From assembly GCA_033239525.1 (NCBI GenBank), contig BSYO01000002.1:13612626-13676625 (forward strand): a stretch of 64,000 bases of DNA, in the 5' to 3' direction. Both the position numbers and the translations under genes were made by a program. Source of the stretch: Nepenthes gracilis (lineage: Eukaryota > Streptophyta > Magnoliopsida > Caryophyllales > Nepenthaceae). Under the pieces are notes generated by a model that did no database searches, was not told the origin of the DNA, and saw only the letters and a program-made list of their open reading frames with translations. Within the stretch, counting starts at the first letter, position 1. Every line of letters starts with the position of its first letter. Of this stretch, positions 42,866-54,971 are shown one piece after another.

Positions 42866-45344
42866 CATAGATTTAAATTATGGATGAAAATTTTGTTCAC
42901 AATTATAAATAAATGCGGAGTTCACAATGTGTATGTGAAAAATAGGGACTTCATTTCTCTTAAAGAGATATAGGGCATTGTTTTTCTTCTTATTTTCTTT
43001 TTGAGATTATTTGATTAAAATCCTATTGTCAATTTAAAAAATATATATCAAATATAATTATAGTTTTGTTAGAGTCATTTTTATAATTGATATATTCCGT
43101 GACTATATATAATCATGTGTCGATGTCGAGTTGTGTTTCGTCAAAATGTTACATCAACATATTTTCGTAGCTATCCATTCTGGCTTCAAGGAGTACCGCA
43201 TCTGCTCTGAGCTCTCCACTCACTCGAGCCCTATATGCCAGAGTCCCGTGCTCGCCGTGAGCTCTTCATCTACTCGAATCCAAAATCCTAAAGCCCTACG
43301 CTCAAGCGCAAATTTTAGAAACCCTCTATTCGCTGCTCGCCGCCTTCCCGCTTGAGCGTGCATAGGGTTTCTCATGAAACCCTCGGCACTCTCGCTGTGC
43401 GCTCGAACCATGCTCTAGCATCGCGACAACGGGTAAATTTTTAAACATGTTTTTTCGAGCCCTCTGTATATATGCACCTTAATTCTTTTGCCCTAACTCT
43501 TGATTGATACATTTGGAGCCGTCCCACTTGAAAGAAAAATCATTTTCCACTCTTTAATCTTACTCCAAATTGAGAAAATCGATTTTATCATTATATTTCA
43601 TGTGCTAGTAATTTTCTCACCACTTTCTCTTTATCAATCGATCACCTCTACCTTTCTACTTTCATTCATGACGTCGGTACGTGGAAAAAAGGGATTCGGT
43701 CGTGTTTGGCAATTTAAGTGGCACAAGAGGAAAGATTGACGTGAAGATCGGAAGGCGTCCGATTTCGTTACGTAGGTAAATCTAAGAAGTTTCTTGGTAG
43801 GGATCAAAAGACGTGAGTAAGTCGACTAAATTAGCGCTTCGTTACCACCCGATTTGTAAATTGATTTTCATAGTGCATTTCTTCATTGACTGTTGAAACC
43901 CAGAGAATTTTTTTCGATTACCGTGGGTATTGAGTTTTTCCTTTATTACCAAAAAGATTATCTTTTTATTATTACTATTGCTTTATTTTTATTATCGTAT
44001 TACTTGTAACATTTAGATACAAATATTCTTTACGTGTATTAAATATTTAATTTTGTACTACTTTTACCAATTTATTACAGGGTCGAAATATTATTGTGCA
44101 ATGTAGGACAAAACATCCTCTTCAGGTGTTAATTTTTTTATAATATTAATTTATATTAAATATTAAACCCAATACTAATTTAAATTATTATTTAAAAGGT
44201 GATGGATCATCGAATTTGAATTGTTATATAGATAAGGGATCCAATAATTGTTTAATCGGTCTGCTCTGTACGCTCTTAATTTAAATCCTATACAATACAA
44301 TAAAAGAACGGTCAACATATTGGTAGGACTCACTTCCTGATATATCATCCGGCACTCAAATTAGTATCTTTCTTTAAGAAAAGAAAAGGAAAGATGTAAG
44401 TACAAAGGCTTGTAAAAATAATTTTTAGTTGTGGTGTGTGCTTTTTAAAAAGCGCCTTGATGAGAGAAAGTGTGTGCGCTTTTAGTATCTTATGATTATC
44501 TTTAGTTAGTTTTTATTTGGTTGAGCATTGTCCTATGGTGAAAAAGCTCGGCCATAATATATATATACATACTATTCTTCTAATAACACTATAATAACAC
44601 AACGAGTTTCAGTCCATACAAGCAATAAAATTGTATCTTTGTGTCTTCACAGTGGAAAATAAAATATTTAATAGATCACAGAACAGATAGAAGGATTCAA
44701 CCCAAGTCATTAGATCATTTAACAGATCAATTTATTCAAAAATTTGGGTCACTTAAGCAAAAAAATAAAAAAAAATAAAAAAATAAAAGTAATATGTGGG
44801 TGAATGTCCATGGGCTTCAGTGTTTGTGTATCTTCACCAGCTAAACAGAGGAGCCTCTCCGATTGTAGAGGACAACAAGTTCCATAGATTGAAAGAGTCT
44901 TGCAGACTGCGGATCTTAAACAAGTGGGGAAATCAATCACGTAAAGGAGAAGAAAAATGAAAATGTCTGAGAGGAGGTGATCGGTTGCTACCTGCTGCAC
45001 GTCAACATATAAATCTACGGCGGTGGGTAATGAAAGAAATAACTTTTCATTCATGGCAAACGATTCTCGGCCGGCCGGAATCGGCTACTGCGCTGGCTGT
45101 TGGCGCCGTTGACCCCCGTCGGTTCCTAGCCACCAACCCTAATAAGAAATATTTAGAATTATAATTTCTACGCTATTAAAATATTAATTTAGATGGAATA
45201 TTTGTTATTCGTGAAGACCAAATAATTTGGTATTTATTTTTATTTTATTTTCATAATTATATTTCTTGATCGTAATTATTTTGTAATATTATATATATAT
45301 TCTATCGTAACAATTAATATATTGTAATTTCTTTGTTGAGATGG
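42866..45344. other. Intergenic region downstream of the MYB gene
   Basis: Mostly AT-rich. A GC-richer island at 43110-43440 holds only short frames without a recognised domain. At 45150-44749 on the minus strand, an unusually GC-rich leader precedes an ATG at 45054 (MNEKLFLSLPTAVDLYVDVQQ) followed by CAG-GTAGCA, which could be a first exon and donor site. The protein is not recognised. It may be a gene fragment. Confidence 0.35.
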
Positions 45345-46537
45345 TGTGACCTGGTCCAAACCGACCTCTTCGTAGGACAAAACATTGGGCCGGGCTTCAG
45401 CCCATCCTGCAAGCCCAACAACCAGTGGGCTAAAGTTTTCTCAAAATTACTTGGCCCAGTTAGTTGGTCCTTGCTGTAATTATTTTAAAATCAATAAAGA
45501 ATAAAATTTGATGGATAGGCCCATAGCTGACAGATTTAATAAGAAAAACGGTTCAAAGTCCAGAAAAGCACAGACACGCGTTAGACGGTCAACGCTATCG
45601 TTGACCGCAACCAGGCCACTAACGTGCTCCCTCAAGAGGGTCAATATTCTTGTTGACAGGAAGTACTGTAGTAGCAGACCATGAAAATACATAAAACTTA
45701 ATATGGGCCAGGTCCAATTTGGCAGGCTTTCCCGTATACGACAAGAAACAGTCATTTTCCTAATTTCACGCATTTCTTGAAATCAATCTCCTCTAAAGAA
45801 GGCATCAGGCGCCAGATTCTCTCTCCTTACTAACGATGGAGTCTAACGGTAACAAAAACACAAAAGGAAGACAGATAATCTGGAGACCCGTTACCCGCTC
45901 AGAAAGGAAACGATCCAATCAGATCACATCAGTCAAACCTTCCTACTCAAGGAAGGCCGCCCAATACCAGGCAAGGGATGACGCCTTCCTAGCCAAAGAA
46001 GGTTGTACTCCCCACCGTCTATATAACCCTAGAGTCTTCACTCTGGAGGAACACGATCTGAGACATGAACACAAACGCAACATACAACGCAGTGCTTGAG
46101 CATACTTACTCTCAACCGCTTACTTTGCCAATCCCACTCCAAGTCTCCAGATTCCAGAGACTTCTCTCGCTCCCTGAGAACCGTCCTTTTAAACTTCTAC
46201 GCTTTCAGGACGTAGCTTCCCACTCGTTCCTTGTAAACATCGAGTCGGGAAACATTACTTTCAACGAGTCACGAGAACGTCTCTCACATATACAGGCAAA
46301 CACTCCCACTAATCTAAATCCAGCTCTCTCTCTCTTTTTACTTATCAATTCACATTCTTAAAGTTCAAAGGCTTGTTACTGACTTGAGCATCGGAGTATT
46401 TTCGGTGGGATAACATCTCGCCGACACCTGACCTCTTGTTTACTGTAGTGGTATGCCGGGTTCAGACTCGGTGAACGGAGCCGGATCCAAGTAATCTAGC
46501 GAATCCAAATCTGTTTGAAGTCGGATCCAAATACGCA
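45345..46537 (+). repeat. 5' LTR of the 45-55 kb Tat element
   Basis: The end ATACGCA at 46537 is followed by the PBS. A TATATAA box is at 46020-46026. A W-box palindrome is at 45585-45608. 46031-46537 align with the 3' remnant 54467-54971. The left edge is approximate; an alternative start is TGATGGATAG at 45509. Confidence 0.7.
45585..45608. promoter_or_regulatory. Inverted W-box pair in LTR U3
   Basis: GGTCAACGCTATCGTTGACC, arms of seven bases, about 430 bp upstream of the TATA box. It aligns with the palindromes at 900-1123. Confidence 0.55.
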
Positions 46538-46540
46538 TCA

Positions 46541-46559
46541 TTGACGCCATCTGTGGGAA
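46541..46559 (+). other. Primer-binding site
   Basis: TTGACGCCATCTGTGGGAA, 3 nt after the LTR; the family form is TTGGCGCCGTCTGCGGGAA. Confidence 0.8.
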
Positions 46560-46620
46560 ACGCTTACAAAAAGCCAACTACGTTTCCCAGAAACTCCTTT
46601 CGATCAACCCCCTTAAAAAA

Positions 46621-48210
46621 AATGGAGAACACAAGGGCGCAAGCAAGTGAGCCATCTCGAGACATAGTCTCACCAAACCAGGACCACGACATTGGCGCCA
46701 TGGTCAACGGGGTAGCTGGTGGAATTCCGGCATCTTTCCTCCAAAATCTGGCGGAGCATATGCACAATACAAATAGAATGTTCCAGATACTCTGCTCTCG
46801 CTAGGAGCAAGTACAGCTAGGGGGCCACACCGGCGTTGGCCCCAGCGTCGGCGTCTAGACGAGGAGGCTAGAGAAAGAAAGTTCTGGCCCGACGGACCGG
46901 AAGGCTAACCAGCACTCCGCGCCAGTATCCTCACATGCCCAAAGCCGTTTAAAGCGCAAGGAGCGAGGAACCAGTTCTACCCCGGAGGAAAGTACGGAAC
47001 GGAGAAACCCTAGATACTCTCAGGTAGAATCTAGGCCCCAAAATCAGGAGGGAGCCTCCCGGGCCGCTAGATATGCCAGAGATAGTAGCCGCTTGGCTGC
47101 TAGACAAGCTAGGGAGAGAACGGAGTTGAGGACATATCTCGACTCCAAAAGATCTACTAATGCCGTTCCAACAGATTCGAGGCTAGAGAAGATATGGAAC
47201 CGCGTCTTCAAAGACGATGAGCGCACTGCTAACATTGATAGGTCTCCCTTCACAGCGGAGATCTTAAACCATCCCATGCCAGCGAAGTTTAAAATGGCAG
47301 CCCTTGACTCTTACAATGGGAGTGCAGATCCTGTCGATTATCTCGCTCACTTTCGTACCCATCTAGGTCTATAAGGGCTGAAGGACGCAGCCATGTGTCG
47401 CTGCTTCGCCCTCACTTTAAAAGAGGACGCGCGCATTTGGTTCCATCATCTCCCCCGAGACTCGATCCGAAGTTTTCAGGAGCTTACAGATCTTTTCTTG
47501 TCCCAATATGCCTCCAGCCGCATCGAGGAAAAACAGTCATGGCATCTGTCACACATTAAGCAGAAGCATGGAGAGAACCCGCGAAGATTCCTGGATCGCT
47601 TCGTGGAAGAAGTTAGGCAGATCCCTCGACTCACGGAGGAAATAAAATCGGGCAGTTTCATTTCGGCGCTTGCGCATAGAGAATTATTCAAGCACCTGGC
47701 GCATAAGATTCCGCAGACCTTTTGGGAGGCAGAGTCTATCACCAGGGCCTACGCGGCAGCAGAAGAGGACAACGAGGCAAAGCGTCCCAACCGGCCTGAA
47801 CAGCCTTACTCTTTCCCTGCTGAAGGAAAGAGAAAACACAACGGTGGTGATCACTCCCACCGAAAGCACCACAGGGTTGGACCACTAGAGCGCAAGGACT
47901 ACGAGCCCATCAGCTTAACATCCTTGATTGAAAGGTGCTCAAACTTCCTCATGTAGATCCGTGGGGAGAAGTTTCTTAAGTGGCCAAAACCACTTAAGAA
48001 GGCGGAGGGAGAAAATCCTGCAAAGTACTGCGATTTACATCGATCTCTCGGGCACTACACAGAGAACTGCAAGACCCTTTAGCGGGAGATTGATGAACTG
48101 ATCAGAAGGAGCCATCTCACCAAGTTCGTCAAAGGCCCTGGTCAGAGCTCTGGCAATACGGGCGGAGAAGGATCGGGGTCTTCTCCACAACGAAACCGGA
48201 TCGCGGAATG
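46621..48210 (+). pseudogene. gag of the 45-55 kb Tat element
   Basis: ATG 46621 starts MENTRAQASEPSRD, with a stop at 46801. After a frameshift the capsid part runs in one frame from 47093: YLDSKRSTNAVPTDSR, KIWNRVF, DRSPFTAEILNHPMPAKFKM, a TAA at 47372, then MCRCFALTLKEDARIWFHHLP, LFLSQYASSR, WHLSHIKQKHGENPRRFL, IPRLTEEIKS, FKHLAHKIPQTFWEAES. A knuckle-like CDLHRSLGHYTENC lies near 48030-48072. Several stops follow. Confidence 0.85.
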
Positions 48211-48940
48211 AGTGGTTAATATGATCACCACCCGGCCGATCAAGAACCCGACGGACAACAAGGACTAGCACACAAGGAGAAAGTAGCAACACACTACTAA
48301 CACTGTCATTAATTTTAGTGACAGTGACCTTGCACATGTAGTTTTCCCCATGCAGACCCCATTGTTGTATCAGTACTCGTTTTCGACGGTAGTGTTGACT
48401 ACCAGATGAAACAAGTATTTATTGACATAAAAGTTCTTGTGATTTACTTTACCTCGATGCATTTTTTAAACTTGGTTTAAAAAATAGTCAATTAAAATCT
48501 GCAGAAGGTCCATTGTATGGCCTTGACAATGAGCCGGTACCCGTCCAAGGGACGATCCGACTAGAAGTCACCCTACGAACGTACCCGAGAATGGCGAGTC
48601 GTACACTTATCTTCTTCGTAGTCGGCTTGCCCTCTGTATACAACGCAATATTGGGCCGACCATGACTAACAGCGTTCAGGGCCGTCACATCAATACCACA
48701 CCTCAAAAAAAAAATTCCAACGTCATACGGTGTGGGCGAAGTACTGGGTAACCAAGTCACTGAACGGACATGCTACATGTCCCAAATCGCTCTTAACAAC
48801 AGCACCAAAGTAGTAGGAGAACTTGACCATCGAGACAAAATAATCTTGCAACAGGTGCAATTCGGTGAGGCAATCGACCTGTCCCACTGAATCTGGAAGA
48901 TCCAAAAAAGTGTATACGAATCGGCAGCTCACTCACCGGT
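48211..48940 (+). pseudogene. Protease region of the 45-55 kb Tat element
   Basis: Badly decayed. Collinear remnants of VVNMITTRP, NFSDSDLAHV and the LYGLDNEPVPVQG segment (about 48517-48550) are spread over frames, then the VYNAILGRP-like end near 48640-48665 with CGACCATGA in place of a CGACC-TGC codon pair. The active-site Asp region near 48420 is shifted (ttattgacat). Confidence 0.6.
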
Positions 48941-50270
48941 GCACTGCGCGAAGAACTAATCACATTTCTGTGACGGAACGCTGACATCTTCGCATGGACT
49001 CCCGCTGACATGCCCAGGATTTCGGATCGGATAATTGTCCACAAGTTGGGCCTCGACCTGGATGAAAAATCCGTCAGGCAGAAGTGGAGAAACTACTCAG
49101 TACAAAAGTTGATCGCCATCCTGGAGGAAGTGAAGAAACTACTGGATGCCGGATTCATCAGGAAAGTCCAATACCCTGATTGGCTCTCCAATATAGTCTT
49201 AGTAAAGAAGAGCAACGGAAAGTGGAGAATGTGCGCCGATTTCACCGACGTTAACAAAGCCTACCCAAAGGACAGCTTTCTTTTACCCAGGATTGACCTG
49301 CTGGTAGACTCAACATCCGGACATAAGTTGTTGAGCTTCATAGATGCCTATTCAGGCTATAACCTGATCCAGATAAGTCCATAGGACGAAGAGTATACCT
49401 CATTCATGACAGATCAAGGAACTTACTGCTATAAGGTGATGCCATTTGGACTAAAGAACACAGGAGCCACCTACCAGCGACTAGTAAACAAAATGTTTGA
49501 AAAACAGATCGGCTACAATATGAAAGTCTATGTTGACGACATGCTCGTCAAGAGCAGAATTACAGGCGACCATATTTACGATCTGGTAGAGTCATTTGAG
49601 GTACTCCGTAAGCATCAAATGAAGTTGAATCCGACTAAGTGCGTCTTCGGGGTAGCCTCGAAAAATTTTTTGGGTTTCATCATCTCCCAACGAGGGATCG
49701 AGGCAAACCCAAAAAAGATCAAGGCCCTCGCGAACATGGCTCCCCCACGAAACGTCAATGGTGTCCAATGACTGACTGGACGATTAGCAGCCTTGTCCCG
49801 CTTCCTAGCGAAGTCTGGTGACAAGTATCAGCTATTCTTTAAGGCTCTGAGGGGAACAAAATTAAACAGATTTCAATGGACGGTAGATTGACTGGCGGCC
49901 TTCAATGAGTTGAAGCAATACCTGGCTAGCCCGCCATTACTTACATCGCCCAAGATTAGCAAAGAACTGTACCTCTACTTGGCGGTGTTAGAGGTGTCTC
50001 TCAGCTCTGTCCTCATACGCCAGGACTCCGATATCCAATGGTCGGTTTACTATGTGAGCAAAACACTGATCGGCCAAGAGACGCGCTACTCGCACACAGA
50101 AAAGTTGGCATTAGCTCTCATATTTTCCGCGTGAAAACTAAAGCCCTACTTTCAGGCACACCGCATCATAGTTCTTACTGACCAACCTCTAAAGAGTATA
50201 CTCCAGAAACCTGATATTTTTGGACGGTTGATAAAGTGGACTATCGAATTGGGCGAGTTTAACATTGAAT
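48941..50270 (+). pseudogene. Reverse transcriptase and first RNase H, 45-55 kb element
   Basis: One frame from 49010 to beyond 50500, broken by stops only. RT motifs are LLDAGFIRKV, VLVKKSNGKWRMC, FIDAYSGYNL, MPFGLKNTGATYQR and YVDDMLVKS with both catalytic Asp. Stops are at 49382 (TAG), 49769 (TGA before LTGRLAALSRF, shared with the 57-64 kb element), 49888 and 50132. The Ty3-type RNase H keeps LYLYLAV, YYVSKTL, TRYSHTEKLALAL and VLTDQPLKS. Confidence 0.88.
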
Positions 50271-50930
50271 TCAAGCCCAGGCCAGCCATAAAGGCACAGG
50301 CTCTGGCCGACTTCATTGTTGAGACCACGACCCCGATTCTCGAAGAGCAGCCCTCAGAGAACACAAAACAGCACATGGAGGCTCCAGAATGGGTACTCCA
50401 TGTAGACGGATCATCCACAGACACGGGCAGTGGAGCAAGGATGGTCCTCATGATCCCTGACGGTTTTAAGGTGAAATACTTCCTTAGACTCAACTTTCCA
50501 GCCACCAACAATATTGTCGAATATGAAACCCTACTAGCCGGGTAAATATTAGCAAAGGAGTGCTCAGCCAAGCAACTGGTTGTCTACAGCAACTCCGAGC
50601 TAATTGTCAACCAGGTTAATAAAAACTATGAGACAAACAACCCACATATGGCCAAATACTTGGCCTAGGCAAGGGAGGCCGTCCACAACTTCAACAATCT
50701 AACATTGGTCCGTATTCCCAGAACTGAAAACTGAAAGGCTGATTAATTGACAAGAGCAGCAGTGGCCAAAAATCTAGAACGGTACTCAAGGAACATGAGG
50801 GAGGTCCTAAATGCTCCCAATATAGAGGGACAGGAGGCAATGTAGGTCTCGGGATGGAAAAACTGGACGACACTCCACCTGAGGTATCTAGCGGACGAAA
50901 TATTGACAGAAGACACAGAAGAGGTTAGGC
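50271..50930 (+). pseudogene. Second (archaeal-type) RNase H, 45-55 kb element
   Basis: KAQALADFIVE leads into WVLHVDGSSTDTGSGA (Asp), NIVEYETLLAG (Glu, then a TAA), VVYSNSELIVNQV (the catalytic Asp of YSDSE is now Asn), and RIPRTEN with a broken KAD-type end. This Tat-specific domain is inactive here. It lies in the same frame as RT up to about 50740. Confidence 0.8.
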
Positions 50931-50949
50931 GAATAAAGAGAACGGCCGA

Positions 50950-52098
50950 TTGGTACACTATAGTCAACGAGCGCTGTATTGCCGTGGCTACTCGACTCCG
51001 TACCTCCGTTGCCTAGCCCCAGAAGAAGCGGACTACGTCTTGAGCGAGGTGCACCTTGGGATTTACAGATCGCACGTCGGTGGCAAAAACCTAACATTTA
51101 AGATCATGCGGCAGGGTTACTATTGGCCCTCGATGAAAAAGGATGCGCTCGAGTTTGTAAAGAGGCGCGAAAGCTGCCAGCTTCATGGCAACCTTCGCCA
51201 CCAGCCATCCGCCGAGGTAAAATCCCTTCAGGAGCCGTGGCCCTTCGCGCAATGGGGGCTCGACATTCTTGGCCCATTTTCCATTGCAACCGAGCAAAAA
51301 AAGTTCATCATAACGGGCATCGACTACTTCACAAAGTGGGTCGAGGCCGTCCCGCTGGCCAAGATCACGGAACACAACACACTTGCATTCGTCCGTCAGA
51401 ACATCATCGGCAGATTTGGCGTTCCAGAAGTCATTATGACTGACAACGGAACTCAATTCTCGGAGAAACGCTTCACCAAGTATTGCATCAGCATTGGGAT
51501 TAGGTTGGTCCACACTTCGATGGCATACCCCCAAGCGAATGGACAAGTGGAGGTCACGAATCGAACTCTATTCCACGGGCTCAAGACCAAGCCAGAGGAG
51601 GCAAGAGGCTCCTAGGTAAACAAACTCGCCTCAGTCATTTGGTCTTACTGACCAACTCCAAAGGAACCAACGCGCGAGATGCACTTTAGCCTCTACTACG
51701 GGACTGAAGCGGTGATCCTGGTAGAAATCGGGCACCTAAGTCTTAGGGTGGAATCTTTCAACCCGTAGGGTAACTCCCAGAAAATCCGTGAACACCTAGA
51801 CTTACTAGAAAAAGCCCACGATGTGGCTAGAATATGGACTGCAGCCTACCAATATCGAGTCACCCGCTACTACAACAAGAAGGTGAAAGCGAGGCAGTTC
51901 GATGTCGAAGACTTGGTCTTACGGAGCATCGAGGCCACGGGAAAGGTGGCCGACCAGAATAAGCTCTCCTTAAACTGGGAAGGGCCTTTTCTAGTCTCCA
52001 CCGTCCTGCGAAACGGGGTATACAAGCTCTTGAACCACGACGGAAAGTTGGTCCCGCAGACGTGGAATGCAATCCACCTTAAATGCTACTTCCAATAG
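50950..52098 (+). pseudogene. Integrase, 45-55 kb element
   Basis: The core is open from 50950 to 51615. The HHCC finger is VHLG-SHVGG-RRESC, with the first Cys changed to Arg. Catalytic Asp in WGLDIL, Asp in VIMTDNGTQF and Glu in GQVEVTNR are all present. The C-terminus continues past a TAG at 51613 and two more stops (TGA near 51650, TAG near 51765), and is clean from 51823: YYNKKVKARQFDVEDLVL, EGPFLVSTVL, TWNAIHLK, ending at 52098. This is the best preserved integrase in the window, but it is cut off from the frames upstream. Confidence 0.87.
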
Positions 52099-52272
52099 GG
52101 ACCCAGGTATATATTTTAAATAATTATATGTGATCATTTGTGTGCACAATTCAATTAGTAAAACAAGTGTTTCCTTAGCATGTTCCGTATGCATATGTAT
52201 GTGGTTTTCATTGCAGGTTCGAAACAACCTAGGCTGCCCCTAAGTCGGGAGGGTCTTCACCCTATCGTTATT

Positions 52273-52470
52273 AAACCTTGGTCATCCAGGCAACCTATGA
52301 GCGATCGTATATAAACCCTGGTCATCCAAGCAGCCATGAGCGGTTGTATTTAAATCCTGGTCATCCAGGCGGCCCACGAGCGGTTGTATATAAACCCTGG
52401 TCAGCCAGGCGACCCATGAGTGGTCGTATCTAAACCTTAGTCATCCAAGTGGCCCATTAGAGGTCAAAAA
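52273..52470. repeat. About 40-bp tandem array with hairpin units, between pol and the antisense gene
   Basis: Five units starting AAAC(C/T) at 52273, 52313, 52352, 52392 and 52432 (periods 40, 39, 40, 40). Units 3 and 4 contain CCTGG-TCAT/TCAG-CCAGG, a perfect 5-bp-arm inverted repeat; the others have one or two changes. GGCCCA(C/T)GAGCGGT(T/C)GTAT follows. The sequence differs from the 42-bp array at 12277, but position, unit size, hairpin and GGCCC motif correspond. Confidence 0.9.
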
Positions 52471-52787
52471 ATTTTAGGTGGCTAACGCAGTACACGTGAT
52501 AATCTCATTCATAAGGAGATAGCGTGATCAGCCAACGATGGTCGATTGGAGCAAAATGCTCCACCAAAGCAGGCCGCCCAAGTCTACACCTGGGCAGCGC
52601 CACCAAGCTTTACTCACAAGCGAATTCTAAGCCGACTTAACACACGCGACGGCCTAGAAAATGCCATGAACGTCCCAAAAATAAGGCGGGCGGACAACTC
52701 ATAGGAATCCTGCCCGGTTGGCCACCAAGAGAGGCAAAGAAGTAAGATACAAAAGCAAGAACGTGTGACTTGCACGAAACTACTTGT

Positions 52788-52793
52788 ATTATT
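52788..52793 (-). terminator. Antisense poly(A)-like signal, copy 3
   Basis: Minus-strand AATAAT 55 nt after the antisense stop at 52848-52850; position as in copy 1. Confidence 0.3.
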
Positions 52794-52847
52794 GCTAAGT
52801 GGTAACATACATCATTAAATCCACAAAAAAAACTACAATCACGAAAG

Positions 52848-54466
52848 CTATGGAGGCGGCGGTGGCCCTTGTCTGTCTCGAGGCTCCCCCTGAGGCTGTC
52901 GCGATGCTGTTGACCGGTTAGACAAATTGATAAGATCCACAGGAAAGTCAGGATCAACCAGCCACACAATACGCTGGCTAATATTAATCCCTTCCCACAA
53001 CTGCGCTAGTATCATACCCTCAACCTCGTGGGGACGGATACGAAAGCTCAGGTCGTTCTCTAGGGTAGCCGTTTGCCCAGCAAGTTGATCAAGGCGCCCA
53101 TTAGCTCACTCGTTCTCCTCGTTCAAACGAGCGACCTTTGCTTTCAAGCTCAAGTTCTCTGCCTCCATGCCCGCCAGAACAAACTTCAAGGCAGCGGCGT
53201 CCTTTCGGTGCTCCGCCCCCAAAGCCACCAACTTAGCATCGAGCCAGGTGATCTCTCTGTCCCTATCAGAGATCACCATGTCTCTCTGCCTAAGTGCCTT
53301 GGCAATTACACTTGATACTTTGTCAGCCTGCATACAAAAAAAGGGGGGTTGAAAAAGGCAAATCAAAAGACAAGGCGGGCAACAGAATTTATACGTCCCA
53401 AATTATTCGTGCTGGCCTGTTTGGCCTCGCACCCAATTTCGACGCCAAAGGCGGTGAGCTAGGAAGGGGACCCGCATCAGCAGGGTTGGCCGGCGACCTC
53501 ACCATGAATTCCGCCATTGAATCCTCTGGAATATCCTCCGTCCTGGATGGTTCCCTGGGAACGGTGGGGGGCTCCAAAATCGGCTCTTGCTGTTCAGCCG
53601 GAATTACCACAATAGGTGATCCAACGAACGGCTCCTGCGGCCCGAGCACCTCGATGGATGGCTCCTGAGTCGACCCCGACGGTGCAGGTTGCGTAAGAAC
53701 AACACCGCTGCTCAACCTGGCCTCATAAGCCTCAAGGGCCAGCTCCACTTCTATCCCGAATGCGGCGCCAACACCCGCAAAATACCTAGCAGAGAGGTAG
53801 TCAGGCCCTGAGGACGACGACGAAGGCGCCACCGAGGCTGCCCTCTTTTGCCTTGGACTGGGAGGACTTGGATCAGACGGACGGGGACCAATGATTAAAC
53901 CTTTCTTCCTCTTCTTTCTCTGTAAGACCTCCAGCGGCGGGATTTTTAATTTCCGGACTAGAGACGGGGGCCCTCACTTAACCTTCTTTGCCTCAACGCG
54001 AGAGACCAAGTGGTCTCTCCGAAAGTCTCCTAGGTTATCTTCTACCAGCTTAACCAGCCACTCCAAGGATGTCGTCTTAGCCTCCGAAGGCGCTCCCGTA
54101 TACACCTCAGGCACCTGGCCCCAATCCTTGGGCAAGGGCCAGGACTCTCCACATTAACAAAAAAGAACCAATTCTTCCAGTTCTTGAGGGAGTCGTATAT
54201 GACAGTGCTTATCTTGAGACCGCTGCGGGGGGATAAAGAAATCCACTCCGCTCCCTGATTGATCTTAAAGATCCCCCTAACAATTGATATTGTCAACAGC
54301 CTCGAGTGTTGACGAAGGAAAATGCAAAGGGAGCACAGGTACCTGATGGCGTTGGCATGAAATTGAGCTATAGGGACTTGAAGCGCCTGAAAAATCGACA
54401 TCAACTCGTCGGGGACTGGAAGGCGGAGCCCACTCCTCAAATGGGCTTCGTATACGGTGACGGTCC
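52848..54466 (-). pseudogene. Antisense accessory gene of the Tat element, copy 3 (5' end deleted)
   Basis: Exon 1 lacks its start. At 54466 it runs straight into LTR sequence, and the first conserved residues are VYEAHLRSGLRLPVPDEL. LQVPIAQFHANAIRYLCSLCIFLRQHS and GIFKINQGAEWISLSP follow, the same conserved domain as in copies 1 and 2. After stops, 53832-53395 encode a proline/serine-rich linker. Intron 53394-53328 (67 nt), then exon 2 (53327-52848): a long helix (ADKVSSVIAKALRQRD, LAGMEAENLSLKAKVARLNEENE), a TGA at 53105, then EGMILAQLWEGINISQRIV and a charged, proline-rich end with stop TAG at 52850-52848. Diverged from the other two copies, but collinear. Confidence 0.68.
53328..53394 (-). 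other. Predicted intron of the antisense gene, copy 3
   Basis: GAC-GTATAA donor and CCTTTTTTTGTATGCAG acceptor before GCTGAC. It is 67 nt, phase 0. Confidence 0.65.
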
Positions 54467-54971
54467 AGAGTCTCCACTCTGGAGGGACACGATATGAGAC
54501 ACGAACACTGACGTAAAATACAACGCAGTGCTTAAGCATACATACTCTCAACCGCTTACTTTGCCAATCCCACTCCAAGCCTCCAGATTCCAGAGACTTC
54601 TCCCACTCCTTGAGAACCATCATTCTAAACTTTCATGCTTTTAGGACTAGCTTCTCACTCATTCGTTGCGAACATTGAGTCGGGAAACATTGCTCTCAAT
54701 GAGTCATGGGAACGTCTCTCACATCTACATGCCAACACTCCCACCAATCTTAATCCAGCTCTCTCTATCTTTTTACTTATCAGTTCACATTCTTAAAGTT
54801 TGAAAACTTCTTACTGACTTGAGCGTCGGAATATTTTTGGTGAGATAATATCCCGCCGGTACCTGACCTCTTGTTTACTGTAGTGGTGTGCAAGTTCAAA
54901 TTCGGTGAATAGAGCCGGATCCAAGCAATCTAGCGAATCCGAATCTGTTTGAAATCGGATCTAGATACGCA
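54467..54971 (+). repeat. Truncated 3' LTR of the 45-55 kb Tat element
   Basis: It aligns with 46031-46537 of the 5' LTR from AGAGTCTCCACTCTGGAGG to ATACGCA. The polypurine tract, U3 and TATA box are deleted; the break corresponds to 5 bp after the TATATAA box of the 5' LTR. Confidence 0.88.

Larger units (their letters stand above)
45345..54971 (+). mobile_element. Nearly complete, defective Tat retrotransposon with truncated 3' LTR
   Basis: It has the same order as the 26-35 kb element: LTR, PBS, gag, protease, RT, RNase H, archaeal-type RNase H, integrase, tandem array, antisense gene, LTR. The left end at about 45345 (TGTGACCTGG) is estimated from the about 1190-bp LTR length of the family. 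The right LTR is only 505 bp and begins inside the family LTR. GTAAG follows the right end, but no equal 5-mer was found at the left end. It shares its LTR family with 1-1240 and 57398-64000. Confidence 0.85.

Noticed and set aside
43110..43440. Gene in the GC-richer island downstream of the MYB gene
   Set aside because: Both strands give only short frames with repeated 'GCTCTCCACTCACTCGAG'-like words and no known domain.
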